Shown here: one piece after another, positions 9,428 through 19,388 of the stretch
Layout of the letters: every line of letters starts with the position of its first letter
Position numbering within the stretch: the first letter of the stretch is position 1
Assembly: GCF_000018865.1 (NCBI RefSeq)
Contig: NC_010175.1
Coordinates: 3,906,001-3,970,000 of the forward strand
Source: Chloroflexus aurantiacus J-10-fl
GTDB lineage: Bacteria > Chloroflexota > Chloroflexia > Chloroflexales > Chloroflexaceae
DNA length: 64,000 bases
Direction of reading: 5' to 3'
Made by a program: the position numbers and the translations under genes
Notes under the pieces: model-generated
Seen by the model: only the letters and a program-made list of their open reading frames with translations
The model's database searches: none
What the model was told of the DNA's origin: nothing

Positions 9428-9462
9428 AGGGGTCAGCGAAGGCTTTGCCTTCACCGACCCCT
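9428..9462 (-). terminator. Hairpin after the exported propeller gene
   Basis: AGGGGTC-GCGAAGGC pairs with GCCTTC-GACCCCT around a TTT loop, with one internal mismatch. It lies 35 bases past the stop of the gene on the minus strand. The following bases are not T-rich, so termination is inferred from position only. Confidence 0.45.
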
Positions 9463-9497
9463 AGCAGTGTCATACGCGATCTGTACCTGCTACCCCC

Positions 9498-11519
9498 TCA
9501 CTCCGCATCCAACACCTGAATCTGGGTTGGCGTTGTGACAAAGATCGCCGGATCGCCCTGATACCAGGATATTTGCCCCATGATGGCAACCTGCTGGCCG
9601 ACGTGGTACATCTGCTCCGGCGGGACGCTGAATTGTGACCAGTACGCCTTGCGGATGATGGCTTTGAAGGTTCCCTGGTGGGGATTGCTGAAGCCGAGCA
9701 GCACCTGCTTGCCGTTGTTGACAACATACTGAAGCGTACCGGTGACCGTGGCCGTATGTCCTGCCCATTCGCGCGTGGCGGTATGTGGAATGACGATCTC
9801 TTCGTGGGTCACCGGGATGGTTTGGGGGGCGTCGGCAACAGTCGGCATCGGCGTATTGTTCCATCCACTCGTCGGATTCCCGGCGGTCAGCGCTACAATT
9901 GCGCCATCGGCGCTACGGAAATAGAGATTCTCGTTACTGACAACCCAGGTCGCGTATTCACTCCAGTACCTATCGTATACCGTACCCTGGTTGTAGTAAA
10001 TGTAGAAGCCGAAGTCGTAGGGCCGGGTGTTGTAGAGACCACTGGCGCAATAGTGGGAAGTGCTGAAAGAGCATGTGCCCGGGTTATCGTGCGAGGTGGC
10101 TACCGTGGGCAGGCGCTGGCTGGTGATCTTGTTGGTGAAACTACCGCGTGCGTCCGAGCGATCCAGGATGCGCAGGGCAAAGCCGGCCTCCCAATGCCCA
10201 CCGAAGAGAATATCTCCCGCCATCGAAACATTGGGCTGTTCGTCGGTGAGCAGGTACGGATTGGCCTCACCGGGCGGCCAGTCGAAGGCGATAAAGCGTA
10301 CATCACCACCGCTAAGCCCACTCACGGTCGTGTTATCCAGCACCATCTCGCCGAAGTGGGAGTCCCAGCGGGCGTCGTGGGCATGACGGGCGCGAATGAT
10401 AGTATAGACGACCTCTTTGCCGTTGGGTAACCGCTTGACAACGGGTTGTGGCCCCATCGGCATATAATCATTATCACCGTAGCCACCGTGACCAACATTA
10501 GCAATAAAAGGAACAGTTCCATCGTCCAGATCAAGCACGAAGAGCGCCTGATCACCTGGATTCTGGCTCAGCATCTGCCGCATGGCGCTATTGGTCTGCG
10601 GCCATTCGCGCCAGAGGGTGTGCCAGTCCAGTTGCACTTTCACCAAGACATACCCGCTGCCGTCGGCGATGACCGGCCAGCCGTACCGGTATCTGGTGGG
10701 GTCGGCGAAGGAACGACTCGCATGCACGGGGCGCACACGCCATTGCCGTCCACCGTCGCTGTTACGAATAGCGTGTACATACAGGTCTGGCTCGGTAGCG
10801 ACAATGACCAGACCGCGTGAAGGGGAGTAGGCGGGAGGCACGGCCACGGTCGCGCCGGCGTTGTAGACCCAAATTTGCTGCATCTTCTGCTTGTTGATTG
10901 CGTAGACCGAATTGCCCATCGCGAAGAGCACTCGATCAGGCAGAAGAGCTGGCGGCAACGATAGCGTGCTGCTCTGACCGGTGGCAAATTGACCCAGCAC
11001 CACCCCATCACTGGCACGCAGTTTGTAGAGGGTGCCATTGGCCGAGACGACAAAGACTGATTGGGTGTCGTGATCGTAAGCGACCGTCGAGTTGATAGTC
11101 CCAATGCCGCTGCGCTGCCAGAGTTGCTGCCCACTGCTTTCACTGAGGGCAAAGACGCCATCAGTGCCGGCAGCGATGTAGACCCGTCCACCGCCGGTTA
11201 CCGGCTGCACATTGCGCGGCAGCGAGCCGGTGCTGGTCACTTTGCGCACGCGACCATTGGCATCGACGCCATTCCAGATCCAGCGCAACCGCCAGGGCGG
11301 TGGCATAACCTGCGCGGTATAGCTGGTGTGCTGGGCATTGTGAGCGTGCTGACTCCACTCCCCGGAAGAGCTGCCGGTAGAACCTGGATTCATTACTAGT
11401 GGTATGTGTATCTGCGTTGGTGAACTTTGGGCGCTGAGGTACGGGAGATGTGCAGTTATTGTTCCACTTAGCGTCACCAGGGAGATGAGCAGGATGAGGG
11501 CACGAGTTGTGATGTTCAT
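9498..11519 (-). CDS. Exported PQQ-like beta-propeller protein
   Basis: The product is 673 residues from the ATG at 11519. That start gives a clean signal peptide (MNITTRALILLISLVTLSG, then a likely cleavage near A-x-A); an in-frame extension to 11711 encodes low-complexity sequence and is unlikely. The body has repeats of outer-membrane-assembly/PQQ-dehydrogenase propeller type ('GGRVYIAAGTDGVFALSESSGQQLW', 'YDHDTQSVFVVSANGTLYKLRASDGVVLGQF'). Residues for PQQ binding could not be assigned, so enzymatic activity is not claimed. It probably acts outside the membrane. It stands between a gene-poor stretch and the DISARM island. Confidence 0.75.
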   Translation of the reverse strand: MNITTRALILLISLVTLSGTITAHLPYLSAQSSPTQIHIPLVMNPGSTGSSSGEWSQHAHNAQHTSYTAQVMPPPWRLRWIWNGVDANGRVRKVTSTGSLPRNVQPVTGGGRVYIAAGTDGVFALSESSGQQLWQRSGIGTINSTVAYDHDTQSVFVVSANGTLYKLRASDGVVLGQFATGQSSTLSLPPALLPDRVLFAMGNSVYAINKQKMQQIWVYNAGATVAVPPAYSPSRGLVIVATEPDLYVHAIRNSDGGRQWRVRPVHASRSFADPTRYRYGWPVIADGSGYVLVKVQLDWHTLWREWPQTNSAMRQMLSQNPGDQALFVLDLDDGTVPFIANVGHGGYGDNDYMPMGPQPVVKRLPNGKEVVYTIIRARHAHDARWDSHFGEMVLDNTTVSGLSGGDVRFIAFDWPPGEANPYLLTDEQPNVSMAGDILFGGHWEAGFALRILDRSDARGSFTNKITSQRLPTVATSHDNPGTCSFSTSHYCASGLYNTRPYDFGFYIYYNQGTVYDRYWSEYATWVVSNENLYFRSADGAIVALTAGNPTSGWNNTPMPTVADAPQTIPVTHEEIVIPHTATREWAGHTATVTGTLQYVVNNGKQVLLGFSNPHQGTFKAIIRKAYWSQFSVPPEQMYHVGQQVAIMGQISWYQGDPAIFVTTPTQIQVLDAE

Positions 11520-11952
11520 AGCGGTGTTTCTAATCCTTTGTGGGTAAAGGTCTGAACATCGAGATTCTAAATTGTCATCGTGCAGGCACCGGCCGTTGCA
11601 ATGGTGTCGGCGCAGGCAATGTGATCGTATCATTGCGGGAAGAGGGGGGAAATAGGAAAAAAGGGCTAAGTGCGGTGTGGGAGTAGGGTGGTGATGTGGT
11701 AAGTGGGACATTGTGGTCGGAAGGGGTGGGAAGATATGCGAGCACGTTGCTGGATGGCTTGCTTCGGGCGATCAGGATGGAGTGCCTGTATTGTGGGTGA
11801 GTGCCCTGTTTATGCTGCCACTGTACTTCGTACCGGAAACGTTTGAAATATACCGAACGGCAGGTCACTGACAGAAGCGGTTTTAGGTGTCCGATTGACT
11901 CACACGATCAACCGGGCATCGCCTCTTTCTACAGGATGTCATGAGATGATAG
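11520..11952. other. Intergenic stretch between propeller gene and DISARM
   Basis: No convincing gene was seen. A purine-rich run (GGGAAGAGGGGGGAAATAGG, about 11637-11656) is the only notable feature. It must hold the promoter of the gene ending at 9498 and the end of the drmC transcript, but no clear -35/-10 pair was recognised. Confidence 0.45.
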
Positions 11953-12435
11953 TTAGATCCCTGCATGTCCAGTCAGTCTGTCAATTGCTACCCCAATTGT
12001 CGCTGCTTCCTGACCATCAATCAAAACAGCCATTTCATGGTTGAGAATCAGCCCGTTGTATGAAAGGTTTGAAGAACCAACCAGGGCACGTTTCCGGTCA
12101 ACTACCAGTACTTTAGCGTGCAGATCGCCGCGTTCGTTACCAGGGTTGAACGGATAGAGTTGAAAGTGGCGGTATTTCTTCTGTAACTCATTCAGGATGT
12201 GTTGAATTGATTCGTGTTGTTCAGGCAGACGATTGACAATCATGCGTACACGTACTCCCCGTAACAACGCTACTTCTAGCAGCTTGAAAATCCGATCAGT
12301 TTTGCCGATAGCATACGCTGTCAGCAGAATTTCATCCCGAGCTTCTTCCAGCAGCTCCTCAATTGCCGACTCTATTGAACCGATTCCACTTCCCATCCAT
12401 CCCAGACCACTGACAACAACCTGAATCTTGCTCAT
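11953..12435 (-). CDS. drmC: DrmC-like phospholipase D-fold protein (DISARM)
   Basis: This 160-residue protein has one phospholipase D catalytic signature, H-x-K-x4-D followed by G-S-S-N ('LHAKVLVVDRKRALVGSSNLS', about residues 107-127), in a compact PLD fold. DISARM loci typically encode such a protein beside DrmA and DrmB. The start overlaps the drmB stop by 4 bases (ATGA), so translation is coupled. With one motif per chain it would need to dimerise to form a nuclease or phosphodiesterase site. It is rather short for the family, but the motif and ends look intact. The family name rests on motif plus neighbours. Confidence 0.78.
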   Translation of the reverse strand: MSKIQVVVSGLGWMGSGIGSIESAIEELLEEARDEILLTAYAIGKTDRIFKLLEVALLRGVRVRMIVNRLPEQHESIQHILNELQKKYRHFQLYPFNPGNERGDLHAKVLVVDRKRALVGSSNLSYNGLILNHEMAVLIDGQEAATIGVAIDRLTGHAGI

Positions 12436-14264
12436 TGTAACCCTTCCAGAAGTAATTTACGGTCAAGCGACATATTCCGATGTTCACAGGAAGTTTCAGA
12501 CACCAGCGAGCAGGCATAACAGGCTGCACCATTGTAGCGATCCCTGCCAAACCTTTCCTCACCACAAAGTGGATCGTTCGAGCAGATGTCCAGTGTGCGC
12601 AGAGCACGTTCCAGGACTCGCTCGAATTCTGGTACCAGGGCAATCAATCCACCCAGTGTGCCATCTCCACCGGGTTGAGCAGTATACAGCAGGATGCCTC
12701 CGTTCGCCTGACCTGTTCGCTCATCCACGTCAAGAAAGATCCGTTCACGAATAGCGGCTGAGGAATAGCCCGAATCGACTGAAAGGGCATTGATCAATCG
12801 ATGTGCTAGAGTATGCCACCAGACGAAGGTGGGATGAAGCTGATGGCTGTCGCCGGCAAGCAAACTGTTTCCCAGGTATTCATCCGGGTTTTGCCACGCC
12901 TGCCACCATAACTGTGCCACGCAACCATCATCATCATTCAGAGCCGGCATGTTGTAAGGTTTGGTCTTTAGATCAAGGTCAATGAAAATCCCTTCGCCGG
13001 AGAGTTCTGCTCCGATGTACCAGCGACGACCAGGGGTAGAAGATAATTCAAAAACGGTGTCAACAGTTTGCGCTCCTGCTGACTGACCGGCCGGAATGCG
13101 CCGATAACCTCGCTGCACCATTACGACCCGTAAGCGACTGACGGGGGTGACGCGAAAGTGCAGCCGGTTCCATACTACATTACGACGTACCTGACTGAGC
13201 TGCACCTCAAAATTAGGCACTTCACCAGGGCGTTTCGGCGGTGCAGGGGGATGTCCACGCTCTGCCGCCTGGAGCAAAGCATGAAATTCATCCCGACGAA
13301 ATTCATATGGTGTTTTGGAAATTGCCAGCCCGAGAATGTCTCCAATAGCGCTGAAGATCTCTTCTTCAGAATAAGATTCGATCTGGCGAAGTATTTCTGG
13401 TTCCAGTTTTTGACGATTGACCAGACTTTCCAGCGTTCTGATAAACTCCTGCTTACTCCCAAATGGACGGGTCTCATGCATTAACACGATGGCGTAAATA
13501 TCGCTGATTTGTAACAGGCGATGCAGGCTGGTGTCGCACCGTGGTATAACCAGTGCAGAGACAATTTCGGGGATGCGCAAATTGGCAGCTCCGCGCTGAA
13601 TGATACGGGATTCGTACTGGCAGCCGGGACGGAATGCGCCGCCTCCTTCTGGCTCCTTTTCCGGGAAGCGCCCAGAACAGGGCCAGGGCTGGCTGTATGC
13701 GACGCCTAGATTGATCTTCCCCTTGCAATCGGGACATTCGACCGTGATATTTTTCAATGCACCACTGCCATGCCATAACAGAAAAGAGGGAGAGCAGTTT
13801 TCCTGTGTGTGTGTGATAATTCCTATCCAGTCAACATCGTCCAGATGTCCGGCGGGACATGCCCGTACAAAGCGAATGGCCTGCCGGCTGGCAATTCGCC
13901 ATGCTTCCCATTTGTTCTTCGCTCGGGGACACCGGGGACAGATTCGATCGTCGTCCTGTGTTTTTCGGTAAAGAATGTTATGGATCGGGCACAGTGACCA
14001 TGCGGGAAACCTTTTTGTTTTATACAACGCTTTAGTTTCTGGCTTGCCCAGTTCCGCGTTGGAAGGCAGTCGCAAAATCCCTGCCCCTCCCAGCAAGCCC
14101 TGAGAAAGACGTTGATCGGTGATTTCAAAGCGTGTCGGGTTATCTATATCTGAAAAGACATCAGAGAGTTCTGTTGAAAGGATGATACGCGGGCCGTTAA
14201 TCCCTTCCAGGATTGCGCCGGGTCCGTATGTGGTCAAAAACTGAGAACGGCGAATTTGTGGCAT
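12432..14264 (-). CDS. drmB: DrmB-like DUF1998 protein (DISARM)
   Basis: The product has 610 residues. The N-terminus 'RRSQFLTTYGPGAI' and the C-terminal DUF1998 block are characteristic: 'GGILLYTAQPGGDGTLGGLI' and a cysteine-rich tail with C-x5-C, C-x2-C and S-C-E-H-R-N ('GAACYACSLVSETSCEHRN'), probably binding zinc. An N-terminal C-x2-H...C-x2-C pair is also visible. DrmB forms a complex with the helicase DrmA in known DISARM systems. It begins 3 bases after the drmA stop and overlaps drmC by 4 bases, so drmA-drmB-drmC is one operon. Confidence 0.85.
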   Translation of the reverse strand: MPQIRRSQFLTTYGPGAILEGINGPRIILSTELSDVFSDIDNPTRFEITDQRLSQGLLGGAGILRLPSNAELGKPETKALYKTKRFPAWSLCPIHNILYRKTQDDDRICPRCPRAKNKWEAWRIASRQAIRFVRACPAGHLDDVDWIGIITHTQENCSPSFLLWHGSGALKNITVECPDCKGKINLGVAYSQPWPCSGRFPEKEPEGGGAFRPGCQYESRIIQRGAANLRIPEIVSALVIPRCDTSLHRLLQISDIYAIVLMHETRPFGSKQEFIRTLESLVNRQKLEPEILRQIESYSEEEIFSAIGDILGLAISKTPYEFRRDEFHALLQAAERGHPPAPPKRPGEVPNFEVQLSQVRRNVVWNRLHFRVTPVSRLRVVMVQRGYRRIPAGQSAGAQTVDTVFELSSTPGRRWYIGAELSGEGIFIDLDLKTKPYNMPALNDDDGCVAQLWWQAWQNPDEYLGNSLLAGDSHQLHPTFVWWHTLAHRLINALSVDSGYSSAAIRERIFLDVDERTGQANGGILLYTAQPGGDGTLGGLIALVPEFERVLERALRTLDICSNDPLCGEERFGRDRYNGAACYACSLVSETSCEHRNMSLDRKLLLEGLQ

Positions 14265-14267
14265 GGC

Positions 14268-17200
14268 TTAATCCTCGAACATGGTTGTTTCTTCAATATC
14301 GCGCAAAGATTGAGGGGCATTCTCAAAAGCAACTTCAAACCGTCCCAGATGTTGTGAGTCGCCAAGAACAACATGGCGTCGTGGTGCCCGAATCACAGCC
14401 GGTTCACTGTAAACGAATTCGTCTGGATCGGAGTGTTGTTCGGCAATCATTCGCCAGCGGTCGAGTTCTGAATTTGCTTCCCGTTCAGTGTCCCCAGGCG
14501 CAGGTCGGCGGCCTGATGGCTGATTTTGCGCACGTTCTTCAAATAGACCTGGAATAGTTTTGACCTCTGGAGCATAGCGTTTGTCTCGCATATGGTGTGC
14601 GCCTGAGAAAAATTTGCTGCTGATACGCTGTTCCACGCGCCATAGTTCATCCAGATCAACCCCGCCAATCTGACGTGCCAGACGCAGGAGAATGACAGCT
14701 ACCGGTCCCAGGGCACGTTCGCGGGCCCGTGGCGAGAAAGGGGCAACTGTAACCGGCTCGACATGCCGGTACAGACCACGATGGTAGCCCGTAAAAAATT
14801 CATAGTGATCGAGGTCACGTGGACGGGTGGCGCGAAAGGAGGTAATCACCAGGCCACAGGTTCTGCGTCCTACCCGTCCAGTCGCCTGGATGTATGCGGA
14901 GGTTGTTTTGGGCTGACCGTGTACTACCATCAGGCTCAGCCGATCAACATCCACTCCGGTTCCAAACATCGATGTCGCAAAAACAGCATCCGGTGTGGAC
15001 GGTGAAGGTAGTGCAGTTTCCAGTCTGCGCAGCAGATTAGGTAATTCGGTCGACTTCGAGCGGCTGGAGAGTTCCACACGCTGATATTCATCCAGATTTC
15101 GGCGATTGGAAGACCGATGCTTCAGCCATTCAGGGATGTCTTGCCGGTAAAGAGAGAGAGTACCTGCTAGTTCACGCAAGGCGTTAAAGTATCCCACCAG
15201 CGTCCAGAATGGATCCAGCTCATTATCGGGTCTTCCATTGAGGCGCAAATCTTCGGCACACTGCAAGAGAGCCGACCAGATGCGCACAATTGGTGTTTGC
15301 GCACCTTTGCCCGGAGCACAGACACCAACGTATAACCGCCCCGGTCGAGTGGCGTCAAGCGGATGCGTTTCCCCAGTAACAGCGAAAAATCTATCATCGG
15401 CGGAGAGTGCCGGGGGTGGGAATTGCGCCAGTGAACGGTTGAACAGTGCTTTAACCTGGGGATCAGCCCGACGGACAGTGGCGGTGGAAGCGATGTATTT
15501 AGGGCGCACCACGCTACCATTCACTACACGCTGACAGAGATAGTCTACCGCTGTCTCGTAAATCCCCACCATGCTACCCAGTGGACCTTCGATGAGATGC
15601 AGTTCGTCTTGCAAAATCAGGTCGGGCGGTGCGAAAGGCTCGACCTGTACGCAGGCGTCTTCTGGCGAGGGGTGCCGGAAATAGCCCACCCTGTTCGATT
15701 TTGGTAATGTAGCAAGATGATCGGCGGGATTGCCCTGACGATAATAACCGTAACGGGCATGATAATGAGTGACATTACCAAACAATGCCGCTGCTTCTCC
15801 TTCGTATGCCAGACGGGCAAACTTATCTACCGTTGAAATGACCAGCGATGGACAGCGAGCATAGATCTGATCATCAACAGTAAAAGCGGGAACAGGGATG
15901 GCTCGTGAACGTTTTTGGTACCCTGCTTCCCGGAAAGGCTCTGGAATATCTTGCCAGTCCATGTCATCGGAGAGTGGTAATCCAGACTCACGTTGTGCTG
16001 CAAGCCTCAGGTTGACCTGCCCTCTCCATTGAACCGTCCTGCTCTCGCGTGGTAGCGGTACCTGTTCTGCCCAGGCATGCTGGTTCAATTCACAGTCGGG
16101 ATTAGGACAGAAGATTTCAAAGTCGATATCTTTAGATGAATTTCTCTGAGTTGTAACACTGATGATGTAATAACCCGGACGTGATGGACGGGCAGCCTGA
16201 AATGCTGCATTTGCGCCAAGGAGTGGCTGGAGCATATTCCAGACATAGGTATCCACTTCCTCAGCTTTCCATTGTTCCTGTGGTTCAATGCGTATCTGTA
16301 GAACCAGCGTGCTGCAGGTGTTGACGAAGTGTCGGATACGGACATTCTCGATCTTAACCTTTGGTTTGGGATGCCGGATATTGATTGGTGCAGTTGGAGG
16401 CAGATTCATGCCAGTCAGGTACAGTGTATGAGACCCTTCACCCAAACCCTCTTCCGGCACCGCCAGCAGCGCACCGCAGACCGGGCATTGAGTGACCTGA
16501 GCCGGTTCACCTTGGGATACATATGATGCATTCTTTTGGTTCTGACGTATGCCTTTCAAAATATCAAGTGCGCCAGGAATGTAAGAATAGGAATTGCCTG
16601 CATTTGTAAAACCAAATCCGCGTAGTTGATTGGGGGTGACGCCGCCACCGACCCAAAGACCGGCAGAGAAACGCACGCCGCCCCAGAGAAAATCGTCTTT
16701 GTGCAGACATGCCTGTGGTCGCCAGCCGGCCGGTTGGTTATCCTTCAGTCCCCAGACACGCAGGATTTCGCAGGCGGTAATGACCCCCAAAGCACGACGA
16801 AACTGCTGGATGGTAAGCAGACGTAACGTGTAACGCGAGAGCACCGCCACTCCACCACCGGTGGTGTCTCCCTGCCGGTTCCTGCGGGCGACAAGACGGC
16901 GCAGGCCGAGAAGAAAAGCTGTCAGACCCAGATAGGCTTCGGTTTTGCCGCCACCGGTGGGGAACCATAACAGGTCACAGGTTTCGCGGTCAGGACGCAG
17001 TGGATTGACCAGTGGGGGAATGTTCAGCATGATAAACGCCAGTTGAAACGGGCGCCAGGTAAATTGTCCACCGGTCTGTCCGCGATGTTTCCAGCCTGCC
17101 TGCATGGCAATGGCTTTGTTCGCAAAGCAGAACGCCAGGCGTGCGTCTTCATTTGTACAGAGCACGTCAATCGCTTCCTGAATCCTGGTCGCGGTACGTT

Positions 17201-18311
17201 GACACTCTTCCAGATTGCGCTGCGCAGCCATCTGAAAGTTACCATCAAGAGTTGGAACAGCACGTTCCTGTTCTGTGATCCAGGCACGATAACCGTTTAC
17301 CAGTGGTTGGAGAGCAGCGCGTAACGCTTCTGGTTGCCACGTTTCGGCCAGAACTTCAGCACGGAGTTCCGGGGACGGGCCATAACTGGTGTTCCATGAA
17401 ATATCTGGAGATTGAACCAGATATATTGGGACAAGTTCGGTACGCACGTCGGCGGGCGAGAATTTTGCCCGTTCGGTCTCCGGCACAATCTCTGCGTCCG
17501 TCCATGCAAAAGGCGCTTCCGCTGGACGTTCAAAGGCGGTAGACTTTTCCGGGTCAATCTCCTTCCAGATCGCCGCACACATGTGACCACGGGCCAGGGC
17601 GGTGCGATGCCGATACTGTAAAGCCAGCGACTCTTCTTCGCGGGTTTCTTCAGCCAGCAGCGTGGATTCTGTTTCAGCTATCTGTACCGGGATCAGATGT
17701 GTACCGGCCGACAGATGAACCCGAATTTGCGGCTGAAAGAGATAATCTTCTGTTTGCGGACGTGATTCTTCTGGCACGATACGCTCATTGACCAGGAAAA
17801 TACTGATGCGGTAACTGTCCTCTACACGACGAGAGCGAACCAGTAAACGGATGTCTTTATCTGGCATGAAGGACTGACTATCAAGGGTGGCATTCACCGG
17901 TCCGCTGAGATACATCTCCGGCTTGCGTTCATACTCTTTGTCGGTATTGCGCAGATAACGTGCCCAGGTGATACAAATTTCGATATACGGATCACCCTGT
18001 GCTGCCTTCACCGTGAAGCTTAGCCCGATAGAACGAGGCAATGCCCGTGGGTCGAGAGCAGGCGAGAACATGCCTGTCGCTGCCACAAAGCCCTGATTAT
18101 CCTGATCTTCTTCACTGGAGGTTTCTTCAATGACCTGATCTACCTGGTCTTCGATACGTTCGTCCTGCGAGCGGGCATTACGCGGCTCCAGCACACCGGT
18201 AATGTATTCCTGGCGCGGGTCCTCGTCTTGCGGCAGGATTTCGTACCGTCCATTGCGGGGTCCCAGGATTTCACGAACCAGCGCAGTCAGTAGTTCATCG
18301 CGAATGTTCAT
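14268..18311 (-). CDS. drmA: DrmA-like superfamily 2 helicase (DISARM)
   Basis: This very large helicase (1347 residues) is the DISARM core protein. Walker A is 'FPTGGGKTEAYLGL' with Lys456. The DExH box is D902-E-L-H ('LILQDELHLIEGPLG'). Motif VI is 'YIQATGRVGR', preceded by 'VFATSMFGTGVDVDRLSLMVVHGQP'. A possible zinc pair occurs mid-protein ('CPVCGALLAV'). In characterised systems DrmA with DrmB binds and blocks incoming unmethylated phage DNA. The gene is first in the drmABC operon, with a 12-bp palindrome 22 bases upstream of its start. A long separate N-terminal region has no motif I recognise. Confidence 0.85.
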   Translation of the reverse strand: MNIRDELLTALVREILGPRNGRYEILPQDEDPRQEYITGVLEPRNARSQDERIEDQVDQVIEETSSEEDQDNQGFVAATGMFSPALDPRALPRSIGLSFTVKAAQGDPYIEICITWARYLRNTDKEYERKPEMYLSGPVNATLDSQSFMPDKDIRLLVRSRRVEDSYRISIFLVNERIVPEESRPQTEDYLFQPQIRVHLSAGTHLIPVQIAETESTLLAEETREEESLALQYRHRTALARGHMCAAIWKEIDPEKSTAFERPAEAPFAWTDAEIVPETERAKFSPADVRTELVPIYLVQSPDISWNTSYGPSPELRAEVLAETWQPEALRAALQPLVNGYRAWITEQERAVPTLDGNFQMAAQRNLEECQRTATRIQEAIDVLCTNEDARLAFCFANKAIAMQAGWKHRGQTGGQFTWRPFQLAFIMLNIPPLVNPLRPDRETCDLLWFPTGGGKTEAYLGLTAFLLGLRRLVARRNRQGDTTGGGVAVLSRYTLRLLTIQQFRRALGVITACEILRVWGLKDNQPAGWRPQACLHKDDFLWGGVRFSAGLWVGGGVTPNQLRGFGFTNAGNSYSYIPGALDILKGIRQNQKNASYVSQGEPAQVTQCPVCGALLAVPEEGLGEGSHTLYLTGMNLPPTAPINIRHPKPKVKIENVRIRHFVNTCSTLVLQIRIEPQEQWKAEEVDTYVWNMLQPLLGANAAFQAARPSRPGYYIISVTTQRNSSKDIDFEIFCPNPDCELNQHAWAEQVPLPRESRTVQWRGQVNLRLAAQRESGLPLSDDMDWQDIPEPFREAGYQKRSRAIPVPAFTVDDQIYARCPSLVISTVDKFARLAYEGEAAALFGNVTHYHARYGYYRQGNPADHLATLPKSNRVGYFRHPSPEDACVQVEPFAPPDLILQDELHLIEGPLGSMVGIYETAVDYLCQRVVNGSVVRPKYIASTATVRRADPQVKALFNRSLAQFPPPALSADDRFFAVTGETHPLDATRPGRLYVGVCAPGKGAQTPIVRIWSALLQCAEDLRLNGRPDNELDPFWTLVGYFNALRELAGTLSLYRQDIPEWLKHRSSNRRNLDEYQRVELSSRSKSTELPNLLRRLETALPSPSTPDAVFATSMFGTGVDVDRLSLMVVHGQPKTTSAYIQATGRVGRRTCGLVITSFRATRPRDLDHYEFFTGYHRGLYRHVEPVTVAPFSPRARERALGPVAVILLRLARQIGGVDLDELWRVEQRISSKFFSGAHHMRDKRYAPEVKTIPGLFEERAQNQPSGRRPAPGDTEREANSELDRWRMIAEQHSDPDEFVYSEPAVIRAPRRHVVLGDSQHLGRFEVAFENAPQSLRDIEETTMFED

Positions 18312-18704
18312 AGTTCCTCGCGGATCAGACGTTCTGTATACAGACCGATAAATGGTACCTGGAAGTCATAACCTGTCGGGTTGTGCAGGGAAGGTTTTAA
18401 CCGTTCTTTCTGCACCAGTCAGCGGGTAACTGCCTAATGATCGGCATTCAACGGCACGCACGAAGGCGTTAGCATGTAACATAGCAGTTCATGACTGCTC
18501 TCGTCAAGATTCTGAGTCCAGATTTCGCGGAAGTATTCCTGACCACGCTCAAATACAATCGGGAGGTGCTCTGCACGTCTTCACGACATAACTGTTTCTT
18601 TTTCATGGTCTGCTCCAGCTATTCTGTTCGCCCCACGAACAGATGCAGATCGGTAATTTTGGGTCCGACAACAAATGGACAGACGGTCAGATCGTGAGCG
18701 GATG
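18312..18704. other. Gap inside the DISARM island; possible drmA control region
   Basis: The 393 bases between drmA and the glycosylase gene hold no convincing gene. In class 2 DISARM loci an additional gene, drmE, is expected nearby; none is seen here. The gap presumably carries the drmA promoter, though no strong -35/-10 pair was recognised on the minus strand. Confidence 0.5.
18333..18344. promoter_or_regulatory. 12-bp palindrome upstream of drmA
   Basis: TCTGTATACAGA is a perfect palindrome 22 bases before the drmA start codon. It could be an operator for a dimeric repressor. No matching regulator gene is adjacent, so the role is inferred from position and symmetry only. Confidence 0.35.
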
Positions 18705-19388
18705 TCACGCCGTGGACTCCTGTGTTGCGAAGGTACACCAGGTGTTGAGCGGGCATTGGGCGCAGAGCGGTTGCCGGCGCGTCAGGCAAACCAGGTGCGC
18801 CAGATCGAGCAGGGCGTAGTTGAACATTCGTGGCTGTTCATGGTCGAGGAGCGAAGCAAGTGCGTGCCGAAAGCGTGCGCTGCGTCGGGATGAGTCTCTG
18901 ACCGGCCAGCCCAGCAGTCGTCCGGTAATGCGCACGGTATTGGTGTCAAGTAGAACCTCTGGCTCGTTCCAGGCAAAGCAACGTACAGCACTGGCAATGT
19001 AATCACTGATACCGGGAAGGGAGAGCAAATCCTCTTTGCGGCGTGGAACGTTGCCGTGGTAGCGAGTGGCAATTGCCTGAAGCATCTCGTAGAACAACCG
19101 GGATCGCCAGGTTAACCCCAGTGAACCGAGCATTTGATAGATGTCACCCTGAGATGCCTGTGAGAGCGATGTGAGATCAGGATAGCGGGCCAGGAAGGCT
19201 TCATATACCGGCACAACCTGCTTTACCTGTGTCCGATGTAGCAAAATCTCTGCCAGTAAGATATGGTATGGGTCCGTCGTTTGCCGCCACGGAAATGAGC
19301 GTACATGCTCAGCCCCCCATTGGTGTAACGCTACACGCAGGGCCTGTACCTCATCGGAGCTGAATGGAAGCAGCGTATCGTTGGTCAT
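18705..19388 (-). CDS. MIG/MutY-like base-excision glycosylase, probably T:G-specific
   Basis: The 227-residue protein is a helix-hairpin-helix GPD glycosylase. Its N-terminal 'SFPWRQTTDPYHILLAEILLHRT' and C-terminal 'FNYALLDLAHLVC' closely resemble, as I recall it, the thymine glycosylase Mig of Methanothermobacter, whose gene lies beside a cytosine methyltransferase. The hairpin reads L-P-G-I-S-D-Y, with Tyr where endonuclease III has Lys, and the catalytic Asp is in 'LLDTNTVR'. A 4Fe-4S loop reads C-x7-C-x2-C-x5-C, one residue longer than the usual first spacing. The start overlaps the methyltransferase stop by 4 bases. Inferred role: repair of T:G mismatches from deaminated 5-methylcytosine. 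A MutY-like A:G activity is the alternative. Confidence 0.78.
   Translation of the reverse strand: MTNDTLLPFSSDEVQALRVALHQWGAEHVRSFPWRQTTDPYHILLAEILLHRTQVKQVVPVYEAFLARYPDLTSLSQASQGDIYQMLGSLGLTWRSRLFYEMLQAIATRYHGNVPRRKEDLLSLPGISDYIASAVRCFAWNEPEVLLDTNTVRITGRLLGWPVRDSSRRSARFRHALASLLDHEQPRMFNYALLDLAHLVCLTRRQPLCAQCPLNTWCTFATQESTA

Noticed and set aside
14268-18311. DrmA read as a stand-alone restriction helicase
   Set aside because: The adjacent DUF1998 and phospholipase D genes, with overlapping starts, fit DISARM better; no nuclease domain was seen in the helicase.
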